Below are positions 11,641 through 23,600 of a stretch of 64,000 nt of DNA, one piece after another; position 1 is the first letter of the stretch, and each line of letters begins with the position of its first letter. Below the pieces are notes generated by a model. The model had not been told where the DNA came from. It made no database searches and worked only from the letters and a program-made list of their open reading frames with translations. Made by a program: the position numbers and the translations under genes. Source of the DNA: Telopea speciosissima (taxonomy: Eukaryota > Streptophyta > Magnoliopsida > Proteales > Proteaceae); the NCBI RefSeq assembly GCF_018873765.1, contig NC_057918.1:10114862-10178861 (forward strand). Direction: 5' to 3'.

Positions 11641-12260
11641 TTAGTCCTTAACAGTAGAAAATCCTTAACAAAGTTCTTTTCTTTTTTCTCTGCAAAATTT
11701 ACAAGGAATGAAGAAAAAAGAACATACAAAACCTGAAGCAAGATCAAACACATGCAAAGGAATCCTTAGGCAACCCACCGAAGAGGTAAGAGACACAACT
11801 AAGAAATAAAAGGAAAACTGAGAAGACAAACAAAGGAAGATTATAAAGTGACTTGATAATTCAGAGAAACTTTAACAATTAAACATATATACATACTCAT
11901 ATAAAGATCAGAATCATGTATCTATTTATACATACATGTTCATAGGGTGAGGGTAGCAACAATTTTTATAGAACAGAAGTAGTAGTGTTAAGCTTTGGGT
12001 ATTTCCAATCCAATACTAATGTTGGAGAAGAGAAATTTCCTTGAGACAACATGCCAATGAATGCTCCGGTATAGGACTTTTTTCTACATCATCTGCCACA
12101 AAAAAATGAGTCCATAGATCATGCCACATCCACAGTAGAACCTTAGATCATATCGACTAAATTAGCAAAGAGAATACCACAACTCTGCAACGAGGATATT
12201 ACCCAAAAGACTTAGGCCCACTCTTTAAACCACCGGATAAACATATTTAGGAGCACTGCA

Positions 12261-13060
12261 TTTTTTTTTTGGTTTTGGGGGGGGGGGGGGGTTGAGGAGA
12301 TTAAACCATGAGGCATGAATCGAGATACAAAAGGGATCAGATCATGTCTTAAAGCAAAAGCCAGGTCTCATAAACCAGGCATAGGATAGGTTATTGCTCA
12401 TTTAGCAATATTGCGAGCAGCTCTACTGTATCTGAAAATACAGAAGTCAAAGCTGCACAACAAAGGCTTAAGGAGAAAGTTTTCCTGTACAAGGGTGATA
12501 TCAGTCTTCACCTACGAATCTACCGTCGTAATTACCTGCCCCTTTTATGTTGAAGGTCTGAAATGCCCTTTCACTATTCCTAAAGTCCCATCCAAACACA
12601 ATGATGCCATTGACTGAAGAGATTCCAATTCACTGTGGGTGAAGAAAAACTCTGTCCAAGCCTTAATATCTGCTAAGATGGTTCTGACTGCCGCTGTTTC
12701 TAACTCCTTGTCACCTTGCAAGGCATAGACCACCTGTTGACAATCTGAGAAACAGATAAGCTGAGAAGCCTTCTAGGCCGGATTGCTAGGCGAAGTTGCC
12801 AAAGTTCTTCCTTGCAAAGGATCATAAAGAAGAGACCCAAGTCCTGTAGCCGGTAGCCTGTGGCCTCCTAGAGATGGCCACTTCAGATGAAACAAACCAG
12901 CAATCATATGGTTCTGATGTTGATTATTCATGTGTCCTTCTTGTAGGGTTGCTGTGAAATGGTTGATCCAACAGTTACCAATAAATTGGAAGAAAGGTTT
13001 ATGCCACCATTTTGATCATTGCTGCACTCGAACCAACATAGGAATTGGGAGCATCAATCA
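12261..13060 (-). mobile_element. L1-type LINE 3' fragment (RNase H), poly-C/poly-A tail
   Basis: On the minus strand, the segment FSDCQQVVYALQGDKELE followed by ILADIKAW resembles the RNase H domain at the 3' end of plant L1-like elements (SDC..VV.AL..). Downstream on that strand the sequence ends in about 14 C, AAAACC and ten A. The 5' portion with endonuclease and RT is missing. It lies just downstream of the PPR gene, on the same strand. Confidence 0.5.
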
Positions 13061-13200
13061 GCCACCTCAATTTAAACTTGAGAAATACTAACATTTACCA
13101 AAGAATCAACATAAATCTGTGCAATTTACAAGAAGTTGCTGTAGTTTAGCCCATTCAAGGATAAGATACTTTCCCTCTATGGTGATGAATACAACGACCT

Positions 13201-15315
13201 TCAGTTTCCATCTATGCTTATCCGGTTAATAATTTGAGATGCATCATCCAGCTTATTTGCTCTCTCGTAAATGCTGGCAGTGACGAGATGTAATTCTTTC
13301 TTGTGAATGTTGGGATCAGAGTCCAGCTTCTCAAACAGTGTCTCCACAGCCTTAAAATCCCTTTGAGCTCCATAGAGGCTTAACATTTGAAAGTGTACTT
13401 CGTCAGAGTAAACACAACCTTCTTCCTGCATTTCCCTATAAACAGCACCTGCTTTCTCAAATTCCCTCAGCTTCCCATAAGCATTCAGCACAAGAGCAAT
13501 AACATTAGAATCAGGAAAAAATCCTGCCCCTCTCATCTTCTCAAACACCTCAACCACATTTTCATGCTTCCTATTCCTTGAAAGCAGATCAATCATGCAC
13601 CCAAAGACAGATAGATCCTTCAGCTCCCCGACATCGGAAGCCTGACGGAAGACCCATATAGCCTCTTCAACCCGACCGGCTCCTGCGAGTATTGAGATGG
13701 CCGTCTCTCTGGGCATGTTGTCTGGACGTTTGAGCTCATGAAGCAGACGCTTGGCATGTCCAACCAGACCCGCCCTCTCATATGCCACAATCATCGTCTG
13801 GTAAAGGACCTGATCGATCTCTACTCCAGAGCTCCTCAGCTTTTGGAACAACATTGCTGCCCGATCCAATTTCCCAGCTTTTCCCCATATAGAGATTATT
13901 GTGGAATAAGTAACAGCATTTGGTTCAATCCCTCTACTTTGCATCTCTTGGACAAGATTGTTGGCTTTCTCATGCTCCAGAGACTTGCCATAGATCTTAA
14001 TCATGGTGTTGTAAGTGACCACATTTTGTTCGATACTCTTCCTCTGCATTAACCGGAAAAGATGGATGGCTTCCCCAAAGAGCTCAGCCTCGCCATAGAC
14101 ACTCAAGAGGGTGTTGTAACTGACCACATTGGGCTCAATTCCCATCTTTCTAATGCTCCAAAAGAGGCGGTCTGCTTCCTTGGCCATGCCAAGCTGACCG
14201 TAAACATCAATCATGATGTTGCAAGTGGTAAGATCGAGAGGGCATTTGACATCTTTCATCTCAGAGAATATGGTCAAAGCCTCAATGAATCTTTGGTGCT
14301 CGACGTACGTAGTGAGAAGGGTGGAATAGCTAACTGTATCGGGCGCAACACCAGCTGATCTCATCTCTTGAAGGAGGAGACGGGCTTCCCGGAAGAGCTT
14401 AGCCTTGCCGAAGACATTGATCATGGAATTGTATACTACAAGGTCTGGGGAGAAGCCAGAGCGCTTCAACCTGGAGAAGAGAGAGATGGCCTTGGAGTAG
14501 TCGTGGAGCCTGCGTGAAAGCTCGATGAGGTTACTGTACAAAACAAGGTCACCGGAGACACGGTCTTGCTCCATCTGCTGGAGCCAGGAGAGGGCAGAGT
14601 CGAATAGGCCCTCCTTGCCGAAATGGGTGATGAGGGTAGAGTAGGTGAAACGATCAGGCGAGAGGGACCTTTGACGCATTTCGTCGACCAGGCCCGGGGC
14701 GAGCTGCCATTGCTTTGCGCGAAGCACATTACGAATGACAACGTTGTAGGCAAAGACAGAAGGAGCATACGAGGCCTCTTCTATCATCCAATCAAGGAGG
14801 GCAAGGGAACGCTGCCAGTCGGATTCGCGAGAGAGAAGAGAAACCATGAAGCGAAGCGAAAGCTGCCTCCCTTTGTATGGAGACATCAGTGCGTAGAGTT
14901 CCTGCTCGTTAGATGTCTGCCTAATGGATGAGAGGAGCTCTTCCATGTCGACGCTGTGATCCCAATAGACTGGTTGTTGTTGCTGGTGGTGTTTTTGGCG
15001 ATGATGACTGTAATGCCTTGGACGGAGAGATGGTGATGATGACGACGACGACGACGGAGGAGGAGGGTTGTCAGTTGATCTTCTCCAGACATCTTTAACT
15101 GAAGAAGACGAAGAAGAGGAAGAAGATGAAGAAGCTATAACAGGTAAAACAAGGCGAGAGCTGCAGCAACTCTTTGGCTTCTTGGAGGGGGCTGGTAAGA
15201 GGTTACTGCAAGTGATGGAACCATTGGTGCTTCTGAAGAATAATAACGCCGTTGGAGCTGAAGCCGAATGGCAAGTGGCAGACATTGTGGTCGAGAGAGA
15301 GTATCTATCCATCAT
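13201..15315 (-). CDS. PDM3: Chloroplast P-class pentatricopeptide repeat protein (PDM3/At5g39980 type)
   Basis: An intronless frame of 704 codons. Residues 1-60 are rich in S, T and A and poor in acid, as in a chloroplast transit peptide; low-complexity S, P, H and Q tracts follow to about residue 117. From about residue 187 to near the end there are about 13 PPR motifs of 35 residues (for example LVVYNSMINVFGKAKLF, VVSYNTLLSVYGEAELF, VTYSTIISIWGKAGKLD). I see no E, DYW or SMR domain, so it is a P-class protein, a group that binds organelle RNA and helps splicing, stability or translation. The sequence from MEELLSSIRQT onward closely matches my memory of Arabidopsis At5g39980, reported as PDM3 and needed for splicing of several chloroplast introns. 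The first ATG is followed by another at residue 2 and a third at residue 11, so the true start may be slightly internal. Confidence 0.94.
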   Translation of the reverse strand: MMDRYSLSTTMSATCHSASAPTALLFFRSTNGSITCSNLLPAPSKKPKSCCSSRLVLPVIASSSSSSSSSSSVKDVWRRSTDNPPPPSSSSSSSPSLRPRHYSHHRQKHHQQQQPVYWDHSVDMEELLSSIRQTSNEQELYALMSPYKGRQLSLRFMVSLLSRESDWQRSLALLDWMIEEASYAPSVFAYNVVIRNVLRAKQWQLAPGLVDEMRQRSLSPDRFTYSTLITHFGKEGLFDSALSWLQQMEQDRVSGDLVLYSNLIELSRRLHDYSKAISLFSRLKRSGFSPDLVVYNSMINVFGKAKLFREARLLLQEMRSAGVAPDTVSYSTLLTTYVEHQRFIEALTIFSEMKDVKCPLDLTTCNIMIDVYGQLGMAKEADRLFWSIRKMGIEPNVVSYNTLLSVYGEAELFGEAIHLFRLMQRKSIEQNVVTYNTMIKIYGKSLEHEKANNLVQEMQSRGIEPNAVTYSTIISIWGKAGKLDRAAMLFQKLRSSGVEIDQVLYQTMIVAYERAGLVGHAKRLLHELKRPDNMPRETAISILAGAGRVEEAIWVFRQASDVGELKDLSVFGCMIDLLSRNRKHENVVEVFEKMRGAGFFPDSNVIALVLNAYGKLREFEKAGAVYREMQEEGCVYSDEVHFQMLSLYGAQRDFKAVETLFEKLDSDPNIHKKELHLVTASIYERANKLDDASQIINRISIDGN

Positions 15316-15875
15316 TTCACCAAATCATCTAACTGCAATCCTATTTCGTAATTAAAAGACCAACACTGCCATCATCTTTCCTAGCAACTCCTATCTATCT
15401 CCTGAAAATGAAACAGAGGTACTCTGCTCAATCATCAACCATAATCGAACCCATACGGTGGCTTCTCAATTCCGGCAGTTCTACACTGAGATTTGAGACT
15501 TGAAAGGAAACAGTAGAAAATATCTTCCAAATCTTGGCGTCTTGGGTCCTTCTTTTTGGATCATTGGATGTGAGCCACAGGAGCTATTGAGTTATCAGTT
15601 ACAATTCACATCTATATAGTTGTGTATACAAACAAGGAATTTACCTGTCAAAACTGCTGCAATGTGGAACTTCTTCACTTATTTTCATTAGATTTAAACA
15701 ATTGCATACCCGGGAAGAGTCTTTCCCTCTGCTTCAAACATGATGCTTCGTTTAAAAACAGGTAAAAATTCGGATTTCAGGTACCACAGAAGATTAGGTC
15801 TCAATAATGTATATAGATTTAAGACCGCCCTCGGTTGCAAGTTGCAACGTGGAACGAAATAGTTGCATCGACCCT

Positions 15876-15998
15876 CTCGAAGGGAGCCCAGCGGCCATGG
15901 AGTGCTTAGGGGGAATCCAATGACTCGGCTGTGCCACACACATCCTGGAACGCACGCACAGTCAACCCAGCCGTTGGATGACTCATTGGGCTCTCCAA
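15876..15998. repeat. Foldback MITE, diverged copy (gctgtgccacacacatcc family)
   Basis: It begins ctcgaagggagcccagcgg and ends cattgggctctcc, with gctgtgccacacacatcc near its centre. It shares these words with the better copies at 16089-16230 and 47817-47960. The arms are imperfect. Confidence 0.45.
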
Positions 15999-16088
15999 CT
16001 CATTTGAGAGGATTCTGATTCCGTTATGGCTCGTCGATTGGATTTTAGGAATCAGTGTCATATCGATCGATCGGTATGAATTTGGCTT

Positions 16089-16230
16089 GTCTCCAAGGAG
16101 CCCAGGGTGCTGCCAAAGGGCATCCAGCGGTTGAGTTGTGCCGCACACATCCCTAGGCGTGCATCGAGATGTGTGCGGCATAGCTCAACCACTGGATGCC
16201 CCCTGACAGCACCCTGGGCTCCCTGGAGAC
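16089..16230. repeat. Foldback MITE with ~70-bp arms
   Basis: The left arm starts gtctccaaggagcccagggt; the right arm, reverse complemented, starts gtctccagggagcccagggt. The two remain alignable to the centre with about 85% pairing by eye, so the unit can fold into one long hairpin. It lies between the PPR 5' end and the ELF5 3' end. Related copies lie at 15876-15998 and 47817-47960. Confidence 0.7.
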
Positions 16231-17695
16231 GATCCTGACCTAATCGATATTGGTATCAGTTGACACGATTATCGATATCTAGTTGATATCATCATATCAG
16301 TGATACAGCGTAGACAAAGTAAAATGTTTAAAAATATATATGGAAATGAGATCGCAACCTATGGTCTCAAGAGCTGCACTCACTAGCCACTGGGATGCAT
16401 TGCCTTAGACGGGATTTCTTCCTTTCCATGGGGGCAGTGTCATACTTTCACGTACTTCTAAGTATGAGTGTAGGACTGGGGAACCACACGACTAGGTAGT
16501 GTTCTTTTCCCCAAAAAAATATTAATATGGGCATCTTAGAGGGCAAAAATGTTTTATAGAGGCATACAGGCATACAGCCGATAGATATCGGCATCTATAT
16601 CAATTTCAAAACTAAATCCATGCTCTCTGAAGCCCATAGGCCTATAGCACTTCAAGTTCTCAACATGAGATCTTCAGACCACGGTTCTGGATATCTAAAC
16701 CAGTGATCTTCACCAAGAGTGTAGACCACTTTTATAAGAATCGGAATTAGACGCTGATCCATAATAGATATCTACTTTTCTAGGGTTTAGGCTGATTGTA
16801 ATCGATTTCAGACCGATTCCAGCTGAGGCTAATATTGTTGCCGATTCCGCATATTTAAACCTTGATGTAAACTCCTCATTAGTAAATAAATAGTGGGAGA
16901 ATTTCCCACATTGCAGTGTGGGGAAGAATCTACAATCTACATCCATGAAAGTGCAAAAAATGGTATTATCCACGTAAGACCCACAAGGGTCGTAACAAAA
17001 AAAAAAAGCATCAATGGACCCAATCCAAGTCTCTGAAGCAAAGGCAACTAGGCAATCAGAGATAAAATTCTACTGTGTAAGATCCTCAATGTTCTACAAA
17101 TTCTAGTCTTCTCTTACTGCGTCCAACTTATTCAATCTAGGCCTTGGATCAATGCACCTATAATATCTCAATTTTGCTGAAGAAAATTTCCATCACTAAA
17201 AGTTGACCACTTGTTCACACAGCAAAATCAGAATTGAAAGTTGACACCATTCTCCACTAGCATTTATCAGTTAAAATGATTGTTTAAAACATTTTATTGC
17301 ATCAATTGGTACAGCAGTTGACCAAGAAATCTGAGCCTACAATAAGTCTAAGTCGTACAGCAGTGCACAATTGTCCAAGTAAACCGTAGTACGCTTCATT
17401 GTATGATTCAGTTTCTAAGTTGAGTCAGATAAAAACCAGCCCATCAATAGAGGACCAAAGTTCCAAAATAACCCTAAACTCCCAACTCATTGAAAGATCG
17501 GTGGCTGCCAGAACAATGGTGTAAGAACAACACATAAATGGAGATTCCAGGGCTGGAACATTCTGAGGAAATCACTGCTATGTAGAGCAAATAACTCATT
17601 CTTTGCCATGAACCCCAAAGCTGTAACAAGAGCCTTTGGATGTTTCTCTTTCAACATGTTGACAGCTGAAATTCACTGCACCAGCTCTAATAAGC
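16231..17695. other. Intergenic region between PPR and ELF5 genes
   Basis: No coding frame is supported. It includes TATCG-rich repeat debris near 16240-16320, a possible old tRNA-derived repeat near 16350-16510 that I could not confirm, and AT-rich sequence. The last few hundred bases before 17696 are probably the ELF5 3' UTR. Confidence 0.5.
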
Positions 17696-20600
17696 TCAAC
17701 CATCAAGAGCACCAAGGGCTTTCATGTCCTCCAAAAAGGCCATGTATGAGTCATCAACGCTCTGTGTCTTCGGTGCTGCTGAAGTACTCGCAGATTCCGA
17801 CTTCCCAGGAAAAGCAGGAGCTGTTGTCCGGGGAGCTGTTGCCCCTGTTGACAAAGTTGGCTTTGGTTTCACTTTAGGGGCAGCAGTCTCCCTCCTTACT
17901 CGTACAGATGCTGGAACCTGAATTCAGACCGACTTCATGTATTACTAAACCAAAAAAAATTCTACTACTGGGGCTAAAACTCACAACCGGTGACAGTTTC
18001 ATGCCATTAGTAGAAAAAAGTGCAATGTACGACTAAAAGAAGGATGTTAACGTACCATAGCTGTAAGTTCAGGGGTATGCTGAGCCAGCGGTTTCTTCAC
18101 TACAGTTGATGCTGCCGACTTGACATATGATGGCTTTGGTGGTACAGGTCTAACTGTAGTGTGATCATCATCCTGAAAAGTAGGAACAAGGCTGGGTGGA
18201 ACTGATGATCTCATCATTGGGGGTGGCCCAGGTGGTGGACCAAAAGGTGGCCTTGGAATTGGTGGAACAACCATTCCAGGGGGAGCGGCTCGGTTAGGAA
18301 GTGCAGGGCCAGATAGTGGTGGCCGCATATCCGGTGGAGGTGGGGGTGGTGGGAAGCGTGAAATACCTGGAGGTAATACATCAGGCTGTAATGTAGGGAT
18401 TAATGCAGGCCTAGGCATACCAGTTTGTGGCCTAGGAGGAGGTGGTGGCGGTGGGAGAATCAACTTAGAAGCATCCTTACTTCCTGTAAAGTTACCGGTA
18501 TCAGACTCGGAGTGGCCACCTTCAGGTTGATGGGTAACGAACTTCTGTGACAATCCAGGAGGCGGAGGAGGAGGCGGCATCGCTGGCATCTGTAAGAGGT
18601 GCAGACCTTGTTATGATTTTCCAAAGTATAGAATGTGCATTGACCTAACAAAAATAAGCTCACCCGATTAGACTCCTTAGTCTCTGTATCATCTGATGCT
18701 GCAGTTTGACCTTTTTCCCTGTCACTTGCACTCGTGCCTGGAGGAGGAGGTTGAGTGGGTCGTTGAGATGGTGGAGCCAGTGGAGTGTGACTGGAAATTT
18801 GTTCTTTGGGTAGAGGTCCTGACGGTGGCGGCACATTTGGACCAATGTCAGAAGCAGGCTTTGGAGGCTTGGGAGGTGGGGGTGGTACAGGCAGAGATGA
18901 AGGTACTGCACCCTCTCCAAGATCCAATTCACTGGCATCTGGTAATGGAGGAGGTGGTGGCGGAGGAGGAGGAGGTACAGATAATGCCACATCCTCCGAC
19001 TCTGACTTTGATGATGATGCTGCACCACTTGATGAAGCTGCTGACAAAGGAATTCTAGGTCCTGACGTGCGAAAGCCAAAATAAAAACTAGTAAACAATA
19101 AGAACAAGAGGAAGTATCATCAAGACATGAAAATGTATAAGTTAAACCGACCTATTGATGACTTATACATGGGAGCCTTTCCAGGAGGTGGTGCCCCAGT
19201 AGGATTTAACGTGGGATGATAATAAACAGAGTCCTGCAACCAGGAGCGGGTAAATATGAGCAGCAGTATAAAGAAACTTGGATATAATCGTCTACTTGTA
19301 TCAGGTATCGAAAGATACTTCTGGTTGTGGATGTTTTGCTCTCTCCTCTTCCTCTGCAGTTGTTCGTCTGCGAGGAGGGCCCAAATGGCTGCAAGAAACA
19401 ATAAAACCACAAATAGTCGGGAAAAGTTAAAACAATAAAGCATTAATTAATAGTTAAATCAACATCTGTCGAATAGAAATATACCAGAAACCATAGGAAA
19501 GCTTCTTCACCTGAACATCACTGGAGCCTCACCCTTCTCCCGCAGTTTCTCTTCATACTCCTGTCAAGTGAAAAGAATACAGCAGCCATCACAATATGGA
19601 ATAATAAGGCGATATAAATGTAAACTCATCCAGAAATACTAATCTAAGGTTTGCCATCAGGCAGAGATGGAAAAAGGGAGGGGAGATGCACTCTTATCTC
19701 TCACCACAATTTACCACAATATTCAATATGACAAAAGAAGAGAAGATAAAACAGGGGCAAGAAAGAAGAGTGCAACAAACGGCTGGTTAGCTTTACTTTC
19801 ATCTTCTGTTTTATTTCTTTCTCTTCAAGTAGCCAAGCCTGATTGGAGGGACCAGGTCCAAAGGCCAACCCCATTGAATTAAATTACATAAACGTGATAT
19901 TTAGGCATCTGATCTCCAATTTTTTTCTACAAGACTTTTTAAGTGCTTTCTTCACTTTTCAAGCCAACCTAATCCCTCACCAATGGAAGTAAAGATCATT
20001 CGAACATGCTCTGTCGGTATAAGCAATGTGGTACCCATCTAGTTGTGGATTCTGATCTGCGAAAAAGAGACATACATCACATTCAATACCGGAGACAGGT
20101 CTTACAAGCAAGTGGTACTTGTTGCAGGCCTATCTGACGTACTTAATAGAACTATACCAATCCATAGGACCAGCTTGTAGGACGATACGAAACATCAATA
20201 AGTAACATGTGTCTCATGAGGATTAGGACTCATCACACAACTACAAGATCCTGAGAGATTACTAATGCAAACAATCAATATGTTGGAGTAGGCTAACCAT
20301 AAGATCTTTTACATTTTTTTTTTTCTCCAGAACTTTTAGAATTCTTTTCAAGCGACCTGTTCACCATCCAACCACACACCAGTATGGAATTCTTCAAGTC
20401 ATTTGCCTCTAATCCAGCATACATGGATTCCTCCAATCAACAGTCTCAAGCTCTGTTTTAATGGTTGTACTTTGGGTAAACCGCGGGGGGGGGGGGGGAT
20501 CAGAAGGGGTTTTATGGACCATGTTCTGGTTTTCAGTAGATGAATAGGTATCGGTGATTTGATCACCACTGAAGTGAAAGGCAATTATTGAACTTTAGAA

Positions 20601-23600
20601 TATCTCATCATCTCATGGATGGTCTGATCTGATCCTTGAGGGAGATGCAGCTTTCGGTTATTAGATGTATCACTTCAAGTCTCGAGGGCACATGGAGACA
20701 TTCGAATCTCAGAAAAAGAGGCAGGAATCTTAGTTCAATTGGTAAAGTCTCCTTCTCATGGAGGCTGGGGTCATAAAATATATATTAATTGTTTGCGATC
20801 CAACCCTTGGATACTAACCTTAGCAACTGCTTCTGACAATGAAATTTACGGTGCTTGAAACATAAACATTGAAAAGCATTAATTGATGGATTAATGCAAA
20901 AGTTGCCTCTCGTAAAAATTAAAATAAATAAAAAAGGGCCATTACCCAATGCAGGGTCCTGGGAGGGGAGAGTTTGGAGTCAGTCCTAACCTTTGTATTT
21001 TGCACCAAGTGGCTGCCCTAAAGACTCGAACTCGGGCATTTGCCCTGGCATCCTGGAACTTTTACCATTGGCATAAGCAATGGCCCATAAAAGTTCCCTC
21101 TCATACCAAATGAAAATGCCTACCCATGTATAAAGTTTATATACCTTCCTCTTCTTCAAAACAAGGTTCAGTGTGTCCTCCAGTTGTCTTTTCTTGTGCT
21201 TCCTTGCCTTGTCCAGAGCACCATCTGCTTCTGCGCCAATTGACAATATGAATTAGAACCATTAGGAAGAAAGAGTTTCCCAGCCAAACTATCAAACTGG
21301 ATGATACAGTACAACATAACTGTATATATATAAACTAGAAAATACATGACATATATCAAATGAACCACATGATAATGCAATATTACTCCAAGCTACAAGA
21401 AAACAATTGAAGGGCACAACATATTCCACTGCATATTTCAAGTTTTTGCTGTAACTATAGAGTTGTGTGATTACAAATACATGCACAAGTAACCCCACTT
21501 GGTAGTCCTAATATTAACCTCATGGGAATTTCATTTGAGTGACCATCTTTGGTGTCAAGATATATATATGAGATGCAAAAAAGTGATCTAAGATTCAACT
21601 AAATACTAAATACATTATCAAGGTGTCTCAACATCACAGAAATCAAACACTAAACACTCATCCAGGGCTCAATTAAATTAAGCAACAGGTTGTCATATTA
21701 CAAACCCCAACAATACTTGAATTTGCCAAAGTCTATAAATACAATGCTTTAGTTTTTAAATCTTGAAATAATCCCTCAATTCTGACCACTTAACTGCCAA
21801 ATATTAAGGATTTTACATGTCTTTCGGGCTAAATCTGTGTCACGATTGACAGTTCACTTCAATTTACAATATATTAATTTGGAGCTTTAGCCTTTAATCA
21901 AACACTACAATCTTCGTAGCAGGTACAATGTCATAAACTGACACCCATGTCAGTGTCATTGTTAACTGAGCTCCTTTTTAAGATAGATCCAAGTCATGTC
22001 CACTCTCCAACTCTGAGACTTACGATTTAGGTAGATTAACTTATTTGTGGCATGCAGACCCTACAAAACCTTGACCATATATCCTCTGATTACAACCTGT
22101 GCAAATCTTAACTTGCTGAGATCTTCAAAAACTAAAGTCCAAAATTCTAAATTGAATCAGTATACACATAACATCATTGCTTTGACCATAAATTGATCAT
22201 ACTAAATCATCAATTCAGATAACATAAAATACATCCAAGAAGATTCGAGTCAATCCTTCATTGTAATCTCTACAAAATTCTATTTAAATGCACACTTAAC
22301 ATTCAGATTTCTGCACCACAGTTCCAAACAATGTTTGCCTAATATCTGCTTGTTGCAACCATGCTTTCAAGAAAATCCAGAAACAGCATTCCTTTCAGCT
22401 GAGATTAGCATCAGCTCCGGAATAATTATCCCCAAGGTTAAGGCAGATTCTGTACTAATGCAAGTGCAGAGACCCATCAAACAAACTATCCACCAAGCAG
22501 TATATAATAGTAAAGAAAATTCCTCTCTAAAAAGATGTATGCTAACTAAAAACAGAATGCCAAAGTAATTGTGCTCCTACAAAAAAAAAAAAAAAAAAAA
22601 GGAACATCACCGTGTAATGAGGTTTCTAAACTTTTGGCAGAATTAATCTAATAGATGAATAGAAATAATAGGATCACATAATATAGGAATGAAAACCAGA
22701 AACAGAAAATTCACAGTAATTAGGGCAAACAGATTCAGATTAGGCACAAAATTCAGTCGATGGGTTTGTTCTGTATACAGATCAGACCTGCAAAATTGTG
22801 TCAAGATCTGAAACAAACCTACAGCAAATAGGACTGAAGCATTCGATTGGCAATTTTAGGGATTCAAAATAGAAACTCAGATGGAAGCAAAACATTGTTT
22901 ATTGAAGTTAATTAAAAGGTTAACAAGCAGATTTAAGCATCTTCGAGACAGCAGCAGAAACTGAAACCAATAGCAAACAGATCTGAATTGACCGTATCAG
23001 GCCGGATCGGACCTTTTTTCCCTTCAGAATAACGATTCGGGGTTTTCTGGACCGTTACAGTATCAGCCATGGCCAATTCCAATACCTAAAACCATGGTCT
23101 AAATCCACAACAACAACAACATTGCCTAATCCCAACTCAATGGGGTCGGCCACATGGATCCTTCTCTCCAATCAACTCTATCTGATGTCATACGTGATAT
23201 GAGGCCTAAGCTAAACATGTCTTTCCTCACTACTTCTCCTATAGTTATTTTAGGCCTGCCCCTGGCTCTTTTAGATCTTTCAATCTGAATCAAATCAATC
23301 CTCTGTACTAGGGCATCCCAAGGCCTCCGTTGAACATGGCCACGCCACCTCAAACGACTCTCTCAAAGTTTATCATGAATAGGGGCTACGCCCAACCCAG
23401 CTCTAATATGGTCATTCCTTACTTTATCCTTCCTAGTTTTGCCACACACCCATCTCAACATCCTCATCTCTGCTACACATAAATTATTTTTAGGACACTT
23501 CTTAACTGCCCAACATTCTGCACCATACATCACAGCCGGAAGTATGACAGTCCGATTAAAATTTTCCTTTAAGCTTTAAAAGAATATGTTAATCACACAA

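Noticed and set aside
13387-15355. Plus-strand and alternative frames across the PPR gene
   Set aside because: They overlap the 704-codon PPR frame and show no independent domain; they are mirror frames of a long coding region.
16350-16510. Possible tRNA gene or SINE
   Set aside because: A-box and B-box-like words are imperfect and poorly spaced, and no cloverleaf could be drawn.
18660-19107. Long overlapping frames on both strands around the ELF5 proline-rich exons
   Set aside because: They are shadows of the proline-rich coding sequence, whose repeated CCA/CCT codons leave other frames open. Splice phases and the conserved domain fix the real frame.
20725-20780. SINE-like A box (cttagttcaattggt) within an ELF5 intron
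   Set aside because: No proper B box follows at the expected distance.
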